This document shows, one piece after another, positions 32,062 to 39,733 of a stretch of 41,480 nt of DNA. Below the pieces are notes generated by a model that saw nothing but the letters and a program-made list of their open reading frames with translations, made no database searches and was not told where the DNA came from. A program made the position numbers and the translations under genes. Source of the DNA: Actinomycetales bacterium (GTDB taxonomy: Bacteria > Actinomycetota > Actinomycetes > Actinomycetales > Kineosporiaceae); NCBI GenBank assembly GCA_012719445.1, contig JAAYAH010000110.1, positions 1 through 41,480 of the forward strand. Reading direction: 5' to 3'. Numbering within the stretch: position 1 is the stretch's first letter; every line of letters starts with the position of its first letter.

Positions 32062-32067
32062 ACTCTA
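32062..32067 (-). promoter_or_regulatory. -10 box of a probable leaderless promoter (zinc-ribbon gene)
   Basis: On the minus strand TAGAGT is followed by CCGGAC and then the ATG at 32055. Start codon and transcription start would coincide. No good -35 box is visible. Confidence 0.45.
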
Positions 32068-32120
32068 TCCGGCACGGCGGCAACACACCGGACGAACGGT
32101 GAGCGCCACGCCGGTTACCG

Positions 32121-33158
32121 TCAGCGCTCGCCGGAGCCGGACCGGCCATTGTCCCTGGTGATCCTCCGGCACCCGTCGAGGAAGGCCAGCGCGACATCGT
32201 CCAGGGGCTCGTCGAGTTCGGTCGCGTGCGCGACGGCCACGGCGGCGGTCTGCACCGTCATCGCCCGCGCCGGGACGTCCAGCCGCGCCCACGGGTCGGC
32301 GCCGGAGGGCAGCGCCGTTCCCCCGGCCGAGACGTAGCTGTGCAGGAAGCGCCGCCAGACGTCCGGGCCGAGGACCCCCACCGCGAACCACGCCGCGGGC
32401 CGGGCGAGGTCCCACACCGGATCACCCACCCCGAGATCGTCGACGTCGATGAGCCGCCACCGCCCGCCGAGCCGGAGCAGCTGGCCGAGGTGCCAGTCGC
32501 CGTGGGTGAGGGCCGGTCGGCCCCCGTCTGGTGCCGGTGCCTCCCCGACGGCCCACCGGGGCAGGGTCTCGTAGGCCTCGGTCACCAGCGCGGTCTCGGG
32601 ACGACAGGGGGCGGACCCGCGCAGCCGCTCGATCGACCGGCGGACCCGGGCCGGCGCACCCACCGGGGGGTGGGGGGGACCATGACCCGCCGACCCCCCG
32701 ACCGCTCCGCGGGGAAGGGGGACGGCGTGCAGGCGGGCCAGCAGGACGGCGCCCTGTTCCCAGGGGGCCTCGTCGAGCTCCTCGGCGGAGAGAGGGACGC
32801 CCGCCGGCCACACCGAGGCGACCCGTCCGGTCCGTGCGGTGAACTCCGCCAGCGCGGCTGCTGCGACCGGTACCGGGGGGACGAGGACGTCGCGGGCCCC
32901 GGGCAGCGCGGCCAGCCGTAGCCGGGCCGCGAGCAGCAGGGGGTCGGTCGACGGGTCGTGGACCTTGACCACGAGGCCGCCGAACCGCACCACGAGCCCG
33001 TCCCGGCGGTCGGCGATCACCTGCGGGTCGGGGACCGCCGCCGGCCCGTCGTCCGAGGGGTCTGCCGGGACCGGGTGTCCGGTCGCCGTCGTGGCGGGCA
33101 GCGGAAGGCCCGCGCCGTCGCGGAGCGTGCCGACGACCAGGGTGCGGAGGGCGGCCAT
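32121..33158 (-). CDS. Aminoglycoside phosphotransferase (APH)-fold kinase
   Basis: A 345-aa small-molecule kinase-like protein. The catalytic loop LTHGDWHLGQLL (HGDxHxxQ) and the metal-binding LIDVDDLGVGDPVWDLARP are intact, and the N-lobe shows VVRFGGLVVKVHDP. Substrate is unknown; members include antibiotic, choline, fructosamine and homoserine kinases, so no resistance should be assumed. I chose the ATG at 33158 because GAGGAG lies just upstream. An in-frame start at 33281 would add 41 Pro/Gly/Asp-rich residues encoded by degenerate repeats. It stands between a zinc-ribbon gene and an EF-hand gene, all on the minus strand. Confidence 0.85.
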   Translation of the reverse strand: MAALRTLVVGTLRDGAGLPLPATTATGHPVPADPSDDGPAAVPDPQVIADRRDGLVVRFGGLVVKVHDPSTDPLLLAARLRLAALPGARDVLVPPVPVAAAALAEFTARTGRVASVWPAGVPLSAEELDEAPWEQGAVLLARLHAVPLPRGAVGGSAGHGPPHPPVGAPARVRRSIERLRGSAPCRPETALVTEAYETLPRWAVGEAPAPDGGRPALTHGDWHLGQLLRLGGRWRLIDVDDLGVGDPVWDLARPAAWFAVGVLGPDVWRRFLHSYVSAGGTALPSGADPWARLDVPARAMTVQTAAVAVAHATELDEPLDDVALAFLDGCRRITRDNGRSGSGER

Positions 33159-33322
33159 GAGCTCCTCGCGGGACCCGAGCTCGTGGCAGACCCGCCCCGA
33201 ACGGGGCATCCGGCCAGGATCGGTCACGGGACCCGGAGCGGGCACGGGACCCTGATCCGGAACGGGATCCGGATCAGGCATGGGGCCTGGAACGAGGCCT
33301 GGAACGGCAGCGAGCCGACCGG

Positions 33323-33541
33323 TCAGGACTTGTTCTGGGAGAGGTAGGCGGAGAGTTCCTCGAGCGAGACCTGCCCGTCCCCGTCGCTGTCCATGAACCC
33401 GACCATGGCGACGGCCGCCTCGTCGGTGATCGATTCGCCGATCACCTCGAGCAGGCGCTTCACCTCCACCGCGGAGATCAGACCGTCCTTGTTCGTGTCG
33501 ATGAGCTCGAAGGTCGCTGCGTACTCGCTGGTGTCGGCCAC
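33323..33541 (-). CDS. Two-EF-hand calcium-binding protein
   Basis: A 72-aa calmodulin-lobe-like protein. The loop D15-T-N-K-D-G-L-I-S-A-V-E26 and the loop D51-S-D-G-D-G-Q-V-S-L-E-E62 both satisfy the canonical 12-residue EF-hand with Asp at 1, 3 or 5, Gly at 6 and Glu at 12. The helices between fit one EF-hand pair. The GTG start has GGAGGGG about 8 nt upstream. There is no signal peptide, so it is probably a cytoplasmic Ca2+ sensor or buffer. No obvious partner is adjacent. Confidence 0.92.
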   Translation of the reverse strand: MADTSEYAATFELIDTNKDGLISAVEVKRLLEVIGESITDEAAVAMVGFMDSDGDGQVSLEELSAYLSQNKS

Positions 33542-33670
33542 CCGGGTTCCCCTCCTCGGCTGAGGCTCCGATGCTCTCGGTCCGGCGGGAGCGGCCGCAA
33601 TCTACCAGCCCGTCCCCGGCCAGGCGGGTCGACGGGGTTCGTTCGCGCTGGTCGGAGCACCGACCGTCGG

Positions 33671-34246
33671 TCAGTCCCTGCGGGCGCCGGTGAGGTCGGC
33701 GTTCGCGAGGCAGGCGCCGGTCAGGATGGCGCCATGCAGGTCGGCGTCGCGCAGGTCGGCGTCACTGAGGTCGGCGTCGCGGAGATCCGCGCCGGCCAGG
33801 TTCGCCCCCACCAGGGTCGTCCCCCGGCAGTCCGCTCCGATCAGCTCCGTGCAGGCGAGGCAGGCGCCGGTCAGGTCGGCCCCGCGGAGGTAGGCGCTGC
33901 GCATCATCGCGTCCGTGAGGTCGACGTCCCGCAGGTTCGTCCCGATCAGCGTCGCCTGCACGAGGTTCGCCGCCCTGAGGTTCGCTCCGGAGAGGTCGGC
34001 CCCGGTCAGGTCGGTGCCGTGCAGGTCCGCGCAGACCAGGGTCGCCCCGGCGAGGTCCGCGCCGATGAGGCTCGCGCCCGGCCCGACCCCCGGGGGTGGG
34101 GACGTGGCCCGGGCGGCCGTGGGCTGGTGCTGCGGCTGGGGTGAGGTCTCCGGGGACGTCGTCGACCCCGTCCCCGGGACGGGGGAGCCGGGGACCGGGG
34201 GGTTCGGGACCGGGGAGCCCGGTGTCGGTGGAGGAGGAACTGCCAT
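33671..34246 (-). CDS. Pentapeptide-repeat protein
   Basis: A 191-aa protein. Residues 1-55 are Pro/Gly/Thr-rich (repeated PGSPVP). Residues about 56-188 are some 25 consecutive A(D/N)LXX repeats ([28 protein letters not shown]), which fold as a right-handed quadrilateral beta-helix. Some pentapeptide proteins mimic DNA and protect gyrase (Qnr/MfpA type), but many have no known role. Here the helix is short and lacks recognisable Qnr loops. The start is the ATG at 34246, without a clear ribosome site; a GTG 42 bp upstream is possible. Confidence 0.88.
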   Translation of the reverse strand: MAVPPPPTPGSPVPNPPVPGSPVPGTGSTTSPETSPQPQHQPTAARATSPPPGVGPGASLIGADLAGATLVCADLHGTDLTGADLSGANLRAANLVQATLIGTNLRDVDLTDAMMRSAYLRGADLTGACLACTELIGADCRGTTLVGANLAGADLRDADLSDADLRDADLHGAILTGACLANADLTGARRD

Positions 34247-34472
34247 GGTGATCAGCAGAGCATATGCGCAGAGTGAGGGGATGGTGACACGCCCCGGGTG
34301 GGGGTGACGGTCGGAGGGCGACGGCGTCCCCGCCGGTCTGCGGGAGTCCGCGGGAGTCCGCGGGAGCCCCAGAATGGTCACAGGACACCGGCGCGTGCCC
34401 GGTGCCCGGGCGGAGACCGGCCGGACGGACGAGGCGGTGATCGGTCTCACGGCCCGTGGTCGCGCGTCGGAT
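34247..34472. other. Divergent intergenic region, left part
   Basis: No gene. It contains the 5' region of the pentapeptide gene (CATATGC near 34260) and a short tandem repeat near 34337-34370, GCGGGAGTCC repeated about three times. Confidence 0.4.
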
Positions 34473-34502
34473 TTGGACGGTGCGTACCGGGGGGCCTAGG
34501 GT
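34473..34502 (+). promoter_or_regulatory. Promoter of the amino-sugar cluster
   Basis: TTGGAC (34473-34478) and TAGGGT (34497-34502) are spaced by 18 bp, one of the best promoter matches in the window. The start point near 34509 gives an untranslated leader of about 390 nt before the GTG at 34901. Confidence 0.65.
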
Positions 34503-34900
34503 TTCGCCCACCTCCCGCCGGTGGGGGAAGGCGCTGGTGGGGGGAAGAGAACAGCATCCTTCGACCAGCACCTGACGGGGTCACCCGTGGTACGCCCCTT
34601 CTCCGGGTCCACGCCACGAGAGCGCCATCGTCCTCGCCTCTCCGGGATCACAGCGTCGTGCGTTCCCGTCCTGTCCCGCTCGAGTGACGCGACATCTCGG
34701 ACCGTCTCCGGTCCGTCGCGCGAGGGAAGGGTGGTTCCCATCGACACGGCTCCCCCGGCGAGGAGAACCCCGCCCTCCGCTCCGGATCATCCCGTCCGCC
34801 TGCCCGCGTGGCCGCGGCGAGTCATCGCGACCGGTCCGGCGCCACGTCCCCTGACCGGGTCGAAGCCACTTCTCACGACGTCGAGGTAGGAGGAGCGAAC
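34503..34900 (+). other. Long leader of the amino-sugar cluster
   Basis: About 400 nt between promoter and first gene. It contains a possible GCTGGT/ACCAGC stem near 34530-34575 and purine-rich GGGGGGAAGAGAA next to it. An open frame of about 120 codons (34521-34889) is Ser/Pro/Arg-rich and unconvincing as a protein. I recognise no riboswitch or glmS ribozyme, but the length suggests leader-level control. Confidence 0.4.
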
Positions 34901-36112
34901 GTGGAGATGCAACCCAGGGGTCACCAGGCGGTGATGCGGTTGCTGCGCAAGGGGGTCGACATCCCCAACCCGCTGACCCTCGACATCGGACCCGACGTCG
35001 ACACGGACCGGATCTCCGGGGACGGCGTGACGATCTATCCCGGGTGCCGGATCTACGGAGCCAAGACCGTGATCTCGGCGGGGACCGTGCTGGGCGCGGA
35101 GGCCCCGGTCACGATCGACGACTGCCGGCTCGGTCCCGGGGTGGAGCTCAAGGGCGGGTACTTCGCGAAGTCCGTCTTCCTGGAGCGGTCGAACATGGGG
35201 TCCGGGGCGCAGGTGCGCGAAGGCACCCTGCTGGAGGAGGAGGCCAACGGGGCCCACTGCGTCGGGCTGAAGCAGACCATCCTCTTCCCGTTCGTCACCC
35301 TCGGCAGCCTCATCAACTTCTGCGACTGCCTGATGGCCAGCGGGACGAGCCGGAAGAACCACGGCGAGGTCGGCTCCTCCTACATCCACTTCAACTTCAC
35401 CCCCGACGGTGACAAGACGACGGCATCCCTGTTCGGCGACGTGCCGAGGGGCGTCATGCTCGACCAGCCGCCGATCTTCCTGGGTGGCCAGGGCGGAGCC
35501 GTCGGCCCCGTCATCACCGGGTACGGCACGGTGGTGGCCGCCGGGTCGGTCCTGCGCGACGACGTCCCGCAGGACAACATGCTGGTCACCTCCCGACCGC
35601 TGCCCGGGTTCCAGCGGCCCGTCGTCCCGCACACCTACCGCAAGCTCACCCGGCTGCTGGAGAAGAACGTCACATACATGGCTAACCTGGTCGCGCTGCG
35701 TGAGTGGTACGTTCACGTTCGTCGACCCTTCTTCGAGGCGCAGGAACTGGGGCCGTTGGTCTATGAGGGAGCTCTCGAGATGCTGGCCTCGGCCATGCGG
35801 GAGCGCACCAAGCGGCTCGGGGCGATGGTCGCCAAGGTGTCGGCGGACGATCCGTCGCGGGCGGAGCTGCGGGAGCGCATCGGCGATGTGCTGGCCTTGT
35901 TCGAGGAGCCCGGCACCCCTTCGGGGGACGCGTTCCTCACCGCCTTCCGGGCCGCGGTCGGCGAGCAGCCGAGGGACTACGTCTCCACCGTCCAGCAACT
36001 GCCGGCCGAGATCTCCGCGGCAGGGGTGCGGTGGCTCCAGTCGATCGTCGACGACCTGTGCACCCGGGCGGCGGCGCTCGTCCCCGCGACCAGGGCCTTC
36101 ACCACCTCCTGA
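34901..36112 (+). CDS. GlmU-C-terminal-like left-handed beta-helix (acyltransferase-type) protein
   Basis: A 403-aa protein starting at the GTG with AGGAGGAG 6 nt upstream. Residues about 25-235 are hexapeptide-type left-handed beta-helix sequence (GDGVTIYPGCRIYGAKTVISAG, VTIDDCRLGPGVELKGG, VKxGxx-like turns). There is a large conserved insertion, CVGLKQTILFPFVTLGSLIN and GSSYIHFNFTPDGDKTTASLFGD, then GPVITGYGTVVAAGSVL. The region resembles the acetyltransferase/GlmU C-terminal lobe, but there is no uridylyltransferase domain. The C-terminal 160 residues are helical. A role in acetylating or handling an amino-sugar 1-phosphate is inferred from fold and from glmM and nagB downstream. Confidence 0.75.
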   Translation: MEMQPRGHQAVMRLLRKGVDIPNPLTLDIGPDVDTDRISGDGVTIYPGCRIYGAKTVISAGTVLGAEAPVTIDDCRLGPGVELKGGYFAKSVFLERSNMGSGAQVREGTLLEEEANGAHCVGLKQTILFPFVTLGSLINFCDCLMASGTSRKNHGEVGSSYIHFNFTPDGDKTTASLFGDVPRGVMLDQPPIFLGGQGGAVGPVITGYGTVVAAGSVLRDDVPQDNMLVTSRPLPGFQRPVVPHTYRKLTRLLEKNVTYMANLVALREWYVHVRRPFFEAQELGPLVYEGALEMLASAMRERTKRLGAMVAKVSADDPSRAELRERIGDVLALFEEPGTPSGDAFLTAFRAAVGEQPRDYVSTVQQLPAEISAAGVRWLQSIVDDLCTRAAALVPATRAFTTS

Positions 36113-36184
36113 ACCTCCGTCAGCCCCCAGTTGAACGTCTGCCACACCCATCGGAACGTCTGCCACAACCTCCTGAACGTCCGC
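36111..36184. repeat. Four ~21-bp tandem repeats between the beta-helix gene and glmM
   Basis: Units beginning GAAC start at 36111, 36133, 36154 and 36175 (periods 22, 21, 21). The two central copies share GAACGTCTGCCACA exactly; the outer copies are diverged. The array begins at the stop codon of the beta-helix gene and ends 32 nt before glmM. Confidence 0.8.
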
Positions 36185-36215
36185 GCGCGAGACACCAACG
36201 AGCAGGGAGAAGCCA

Positions 36216-37565
36216 GTGGGAAAGCTGTTCGGAACCGACGGGATCCGAGGCGAGGCCAATCGCTATCCCATGGACGCCACGATGGCCTTCGCCGTCGGTC
36301 AGGCGGTCACCCACGTCCTGAGGAAGCAGAACCACACCACCCGGGTGGTCATCGGCAAGGACACCCGCATCTCCGGGTACATGCTGGAGAGCGCGCTGGA
36401 GGCCGGGGTCACCTCCATGGGCGGCATGGCCCAGATGGTCGGCGTCCTGCCGACGCCTGGCATCGCCTACATCACCGAGAGCATGCGTGCCGACGCCGGG
36501 TTCGTCGTGTCGGCGTCGCACAACCCGTACCAGGACAACGGGATCAAGGTCTTCTCCGGCTCGGGGTTCAAGCTGTCCGACGAGCAGGAGGCCGAGATCG
36601 AGGAACTCGTCCTCGGCGGGAACCTGCCGCAGATGGTGGCGGCGCCCCGGGACATGGGCCGTGCCCAGCGGCTGGACGACGCGATGGGCCGGTACACCGT
36701 GTTCCTCAAGAGCACCTTCCCCCGGCGGTTGTCGCTGGAGGGCATGAAGATCGCGATGGACGTCGGCAACGGGGCGACGTACAAGGTGGGTCCCGCGGTG
36801 TTCCGCGAACTGGGTGCTGATCTCACGGTCATCCACAACGCCCCGAACGGGCTGAACATCAACGACGACTGCGGCTCGCAGCACACCCAGGACCTGCGCC
36901 GGGCGGTGCTGGAGACCGGGTCGGCGATCGGGCTCGCGTTCGACGGCGACGGTGACCGGCTCATCGCGGTCGACGAGCGCGGGAACGAGATCACCGGCGA
37001 CCAGATCCTCGTCGTCTGCGCCAACCAGCTGAAGCAGGAGGGTCTGCTCTCCAACGACCTGCTGGTGAGCACCGTGATGAGCAACCTGGGGCTGACCATC
37101 GCGTGCCAGAAGCTGGGCTTCAAGCACCACGCCTCGAAGGTCGGCGACCGGTACGTCCTGGAGGACATGCAGCGGATGGAGGCCGTGATCGGGGGTGAGG
37201 ACTCCGGTCACATGATCTTCCTGCGCAAGCACACCACCGGTGACGGGATCCTCACCGCCCTGCAGCTCGTGGCCGCCATGCTCAAGTCCGGCCGGTCCCT
37301 TTCGGAGCTGGCGTCGTTGATGGACGTCTACCCGCAGAAGCTCATCAACGTGACCGTGGCGCGGAAGCCGGAGGTCAGCACGGTTCCGGAGATCGTCGCG
37401 GCGATCGAGAAGGTGGAGGCGGAGCTCAAGGGCGAGGGCCGCGTCCTGGTCCGGTACTCGGGGACGCAGAACATGTGCCGGGTCATGGTGGAGGGTCCGA
37501 CGGTCGAGCTCACCGAGAGGTACGCCCGCGAGGTCGCGGACGTCGTCCAGGCCACGATCGGCTGA
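36216..37565 (+). CDS. glmM: Phosphoglucosamine mutase (deltaproteobacterial-type GlmM)
   Basis: Interconverts glucosamine 6-phosphate and glucosamine 1-phosphate. 449 aa, GTG start with AGGGAGA 6 nt upstream. It begins MGKLFGTDGIRG. The phosphoserine loop is VVSASHNPYQDNGIK with S101 phosphorylated. The Mg site is DGDGDR (D243, D245, D247), the sugar loop GGEDSGHMIF, and the phosphate loop RYSGTQNMCRVMVEG, where the usual Glu of SGTE is Gln. From memory, SASHNPYQDNGIK, KSTFP, VMSNLGL and TTGDGILTALQL are features of deltaproteobacterial GlmM; actinobacterial housekeeping GlmM typically reads SASHNPMPDNGIK. This is therefore probably a second, transferred mutase. Confidence 0.93.
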   Translation: MGKLFGTDGIRGEANRYPMDATMAFAVGQAVTHVLRKQNHTTRVVIGKDTRISGYMLESALEAGVTSMGGMAQMVGVLPTPGIAYITESMRADAGFVVSASHNPYQDNGIKVFSGSGFKLSDEQEAEIEELVLGGNLPQMVAAPRDMGRAQRLDDAMGRYTVFLKSTFPRRLSLEGMKIAMDVGNGATYKVGPAVFRELGADLTVIHNAPNGLNINDDCGSQHTQDLRRAVLETGSAIGLAFDGDGDRLIAVDERGNEITGDQILVVCANQLKQEGLLSNDLLVSTVMSNLGLTIACQKLGFKHHASKVGDRYVLEDMQRMEAVIGGEDSGHMIFLRKHTTGDGILTALQLVAAMLKSGRSLSELASLMDVYPQKLINVTVARKPEVSTVPEIVAAIEKVEAELKGEGRVLVRYSGTQNMCRVMVEGPTVELTERYAREVADVVQATIG

Positions 37566-37665
37566 CTCGCTCCCACCGCGACCCCGTACGGAGATCCCGG
37601 GCCCGGCGGAAAGGAACAGGTGGATCAGAAGGACGACGGCGTCCTTCACGATGGAGAGGACGACG

Positions 37666-38688
37666 ATGTCTTTCACGATCCATGTCACGCGAGATTTCGA
37701 TCAGATGAGCACGGTGGCCGCCGACGTCGTCGAGGCGGACATCCGTGAGAAGCAGCAGGTCAAGGACGAGTTCGTGCTCGGGTTGGCGACCGGGAACACG
37801 CCGACGGGGCTCTACAAGCACCTGGCCAAGGCGTTCAACGCCGGTCGGATCGACGCCGGCCGGGTCCGCTCGTTCAACCTGGACGAGTACGTCGGCCTCC
37901 CGGGGGAGAACGCGCAGCAGCGTGCGCTCCACCCGGAGTCGTACGGCTACTTCATGGTGTCCGAGCTGTTCGCCCTGCTGCGGCAGCCGTTCCGGGAGAC
38001 CAACGTGCCCTGGGGGACGTTGGTCGACCAGAGGGAGCTCGTCGAGGCGCTGGACCGGCACCCCGAGTGCTACCGGCTGCTGGGGACGGACAAGGGCAAG
38101 GCCGTCGTCGTCTCCGACCCGGTGGCCGGCGTACTGCGCCTGGTCAAGGAGGAGATCCTCGACGCCTACGAGAAGAAGATCGCTGCCTTCGGCGGCATCG
38201 ACCTGCACGTGGTCGGGGTCGGCGGCCGCGGGCACGTGGCCTTCCACGAGAGCGGCATCCCGTTCGACGCGAGCCCGGTGCTGCTGGTGCAGTTGGACGA
38301 CAACACCGTGGCGAACGCCGTGGCCGACGGGCACTTCGCCTCGGTGGCGGAGAGCCCCCGGTACGCGATCTCCATGGGAGCCGAGCTGGTCTACCAGGCG
38401 CGCACCGTCGTCCTGATGGCGAACGGTCCGCGCAAGACCGGCCCGGTCTGCGAGTCCGTCCTCGGCGAGGTCACCTGTGACGTGCCGATCTCCTACGGGC
38501 AGCGGTTCGTGGAGAGCGGTGGCAGGCTCGTCTACGTCGTCGACGAGGCGGCCGGCGCCGAGCTCCTGGCCCGTCGCGCCGAGGTCGAGGCCAGAGGGTA
38601 CGAGCTGGTGGACCAACGGGACCAGCCCTACCAGCGGGTGGCCGAGCTGAGCTTCACCCGGTGCCCGGACTCCGGCCGGATGGGGTAG
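37666..38688 (+). CDS. nagB: Glucosamine-6-phosphate deaminase/isomerase-like protein (NagB family, enlarged)
   Basis: A 340-aa sugar-phosphate isomerase of the NagB/SugarP superfamily, about 70 residues longer than E. coli NagB. The phosphate loop is GLATGNTPTGLYKHL, the catalytic region SFNLDEYVGL (D73), and the His-Glu motif GVGGRGHVAFHESG (H190, E195). The position of the E. coli D141 is Arg here. The ATG at 37666 follows AGAGG by 6 nt. An 8-bp hairpin (37628-37647) sits just upstream. In glmM context it could form glucosamine 6-phosphate from fructose 6-phosphate and ammonia, or act catabolically. The divergent catalytic loop leaves another phosphosugar possible. Confidence 0.82.
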   Translation: MSFTIHVTRDFDQMSTVAADVVEADIREKQQVKDEFVLGLATGNTPTGLYKHLAKAFNAGRIDAGRVRSFNLDEYVGLPGENAQQRALHPESYGYFMVSELFALLRQPFRETNVPWGTLVDQRELVEALDRHPECYRLLGTDKGKAVVVSDPVAGVLRLVKEEILDAYEKKIAAFGGIDLHVVGVGGRGHVAFHESGIPFDASPVLLVQLDDNTVANAVADGHFASVAESPRYAISMGAELVYQARTVVLMANGPRKTGPVCESVLGEVTCDVPISYGQRFVESGGRLVYVVDEAAGAELLARRAEVEARGYELVDQRDQPYQRVAELSFTRCPDSGRMG

Positions 38689-38702
38689 GACGGGGGATCT
38701 CG

Positions 38703-39608
38703 GTGCAGGAACGCGTCGTCGACCTGCTGCTCGGCACCGGTCCGCGGACCGGTGCCGAGCTCCTCGCCGCGCTGGGTGGTGAGGCGTTCGGGCTGTGGAA
38801 GACGTGCGAGCTGTCCCCCCGGCTGACGGTCAGCCGGGTCGGCCGGCGCTACCTGCGGCTCGGCCGGCGGATCGACGGCTACGCCCGGCTGTCGCCGTCC
38901 GTGCTACGGGAGTTCCTCACCTACGCGGTGGTGGGGCTGCGCGACGACCCCGAGGCCGTCGCCCGTCGGGTGGCGGAGGTCGAGACGCGTGCCCGGCAGG
39001 TCAGCGAGCGGAAGCTGGCCCTGGCCCGGCGCGTCGTCGCCGACATCACGGAGCCGCTGGCCGAGGGACCGGGCCCGGAGGACCGGTTCTGCGTCCTGGT
39101 GGCCGGCGACATCGTCTTCGGGATGGCCCACGAGGTCGACCGCCCGGAGCGCAGCACCGGCACCATGGTCAACGGCTCCGACCTCGACCTGGTGGTCGTG
39201 GTGCGGGACGACGCCCCGGAGGAGCTGGTCCGACGGCTGGACGACACGATCTACCAGAAGAAGTTCCAGTACCTGCGGAGCCCGGCCTTCCGTGAGGAGA
39301 TCGACTACGTCGTCAAGCGGTTCGCCACCCTGCGCGAGCAGACGGCGTTCGACTCCTTCCGGCGGATGGTGGCCTGCAAGATCTACGACGAGGCGATCCT
39401 GATCCACGGCAGCCGGGAGCTCTTCGACGCCGGGACGGCACTGCTCCGGGAGCGCGGGGTGGTCGAGGCGCTGCGGGAGCTGGAGGCGGTCGCCGTCGCC
39501 GCGAGGGAGGAGCGGGAACGCCGGCTGCTGGCCACCGACCAGGAGTCGCTCACGGGGGAGGACCTGTTCCTGTTCCACACCGACGACGAGTCGGAGGAGT
39601 TCGAGTGA
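38703..39608 (+). CDS. Winged-helix plus Pol-beta-type nucleotidyltransferase protein (unknown function)
   Basis: A 301-aa protein with a GTG start after GGGGGA, 14 bp behind the nagB-like gene. Residues 1-70 look like a winged helix (VVDLLLGTGPRTGAELLAALG, then LTVSRVGRRYLRL). Residues about 125-260 show a Pol-beta nucleotidyltransferase core with GSDLDLVVVV (G158, S159, D160, D162). The substrate-side segment LVAGDIVFGMAHEVDRPERSTGTMVNG lies before it, and EEIDYVVKRF is a possible third acidic strand. The C-terminus is acidic (DDESEEFE). The tight spacing makes it part of the amino-sugar operon. It could nucleotidylate a sugar phosphate, a protein or an RNA; sequence alone does not say. Confidence 0.75.
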   Translation: MQERVVDLLLGTGPRTGAELLAALGGEAFGLWKTCELSPRLTVSRVGRRYLRLGRRIDGYARLSPSVLREFLTYAVVGLRDDPEAVARRVAEVETRARQVSERKLALARRVVADITEPLAEGPGPEDRFCVLVAGDIVFGMAHEVDRPERSTGTMVNGSDLDLVVVVRDDAPEELVRRLDDTIYQKKFQYLRSPAFREEIDYVVKRFATLREQTAFDSFRRMVACKIYDEAILIHGSRELFDAGTALLRERGVVEALRELEAVAVAAREERERRLLATDQESLTGEDLFLFHTDDESEEFE

Positions 39609-39663
39609 CTCGGCGACGCGGGCACGGGGACGGCGCGCCGACGGGCCGCGCGGTCCGCCGGTG

Positions 39664-39704
39664 ACCGTGGCCCTGCCCCCGGTGCGACGGGACAGGGCCA
39701 CGGT
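39664..39704. terminator. Bidirectional hairpin terminator
   Basis: ACCGTGGCCCTG (39664-39675) pairs exactly with 39693-39704 (12 bp, 17-nt loop). It sits between the convergent nucleotidyltransferase gene (ends 39608) and GH43 gene (ends 39734) and probably serves both. Confidence 0.75.
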
Positions 39705-39733
39705 GTGCGCCGACGGGCGGTCGGGCTACCGGA

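Noticed and set aside
32121-33158. Aminoglycoside resistance gene
   Set aside because: Only the generic APH kinase motifs are present; nothing marks a drug-specific member, so only the fold is called.
33185-33281. N-terminal extension of the APH-fold protein starting at 33281
   Set aside because: Encoded by degenerate GGAACGGG-like repeats with Pro/Gly/Asp composition, while a good ribosome site precedes ATG 33158.
34521-34889. 122-codon open frame in the amino-sugar leader
   Set aside because: Ser/Pro/Arg-rich, no ribosome site and no domain; more likely untranslated leader.
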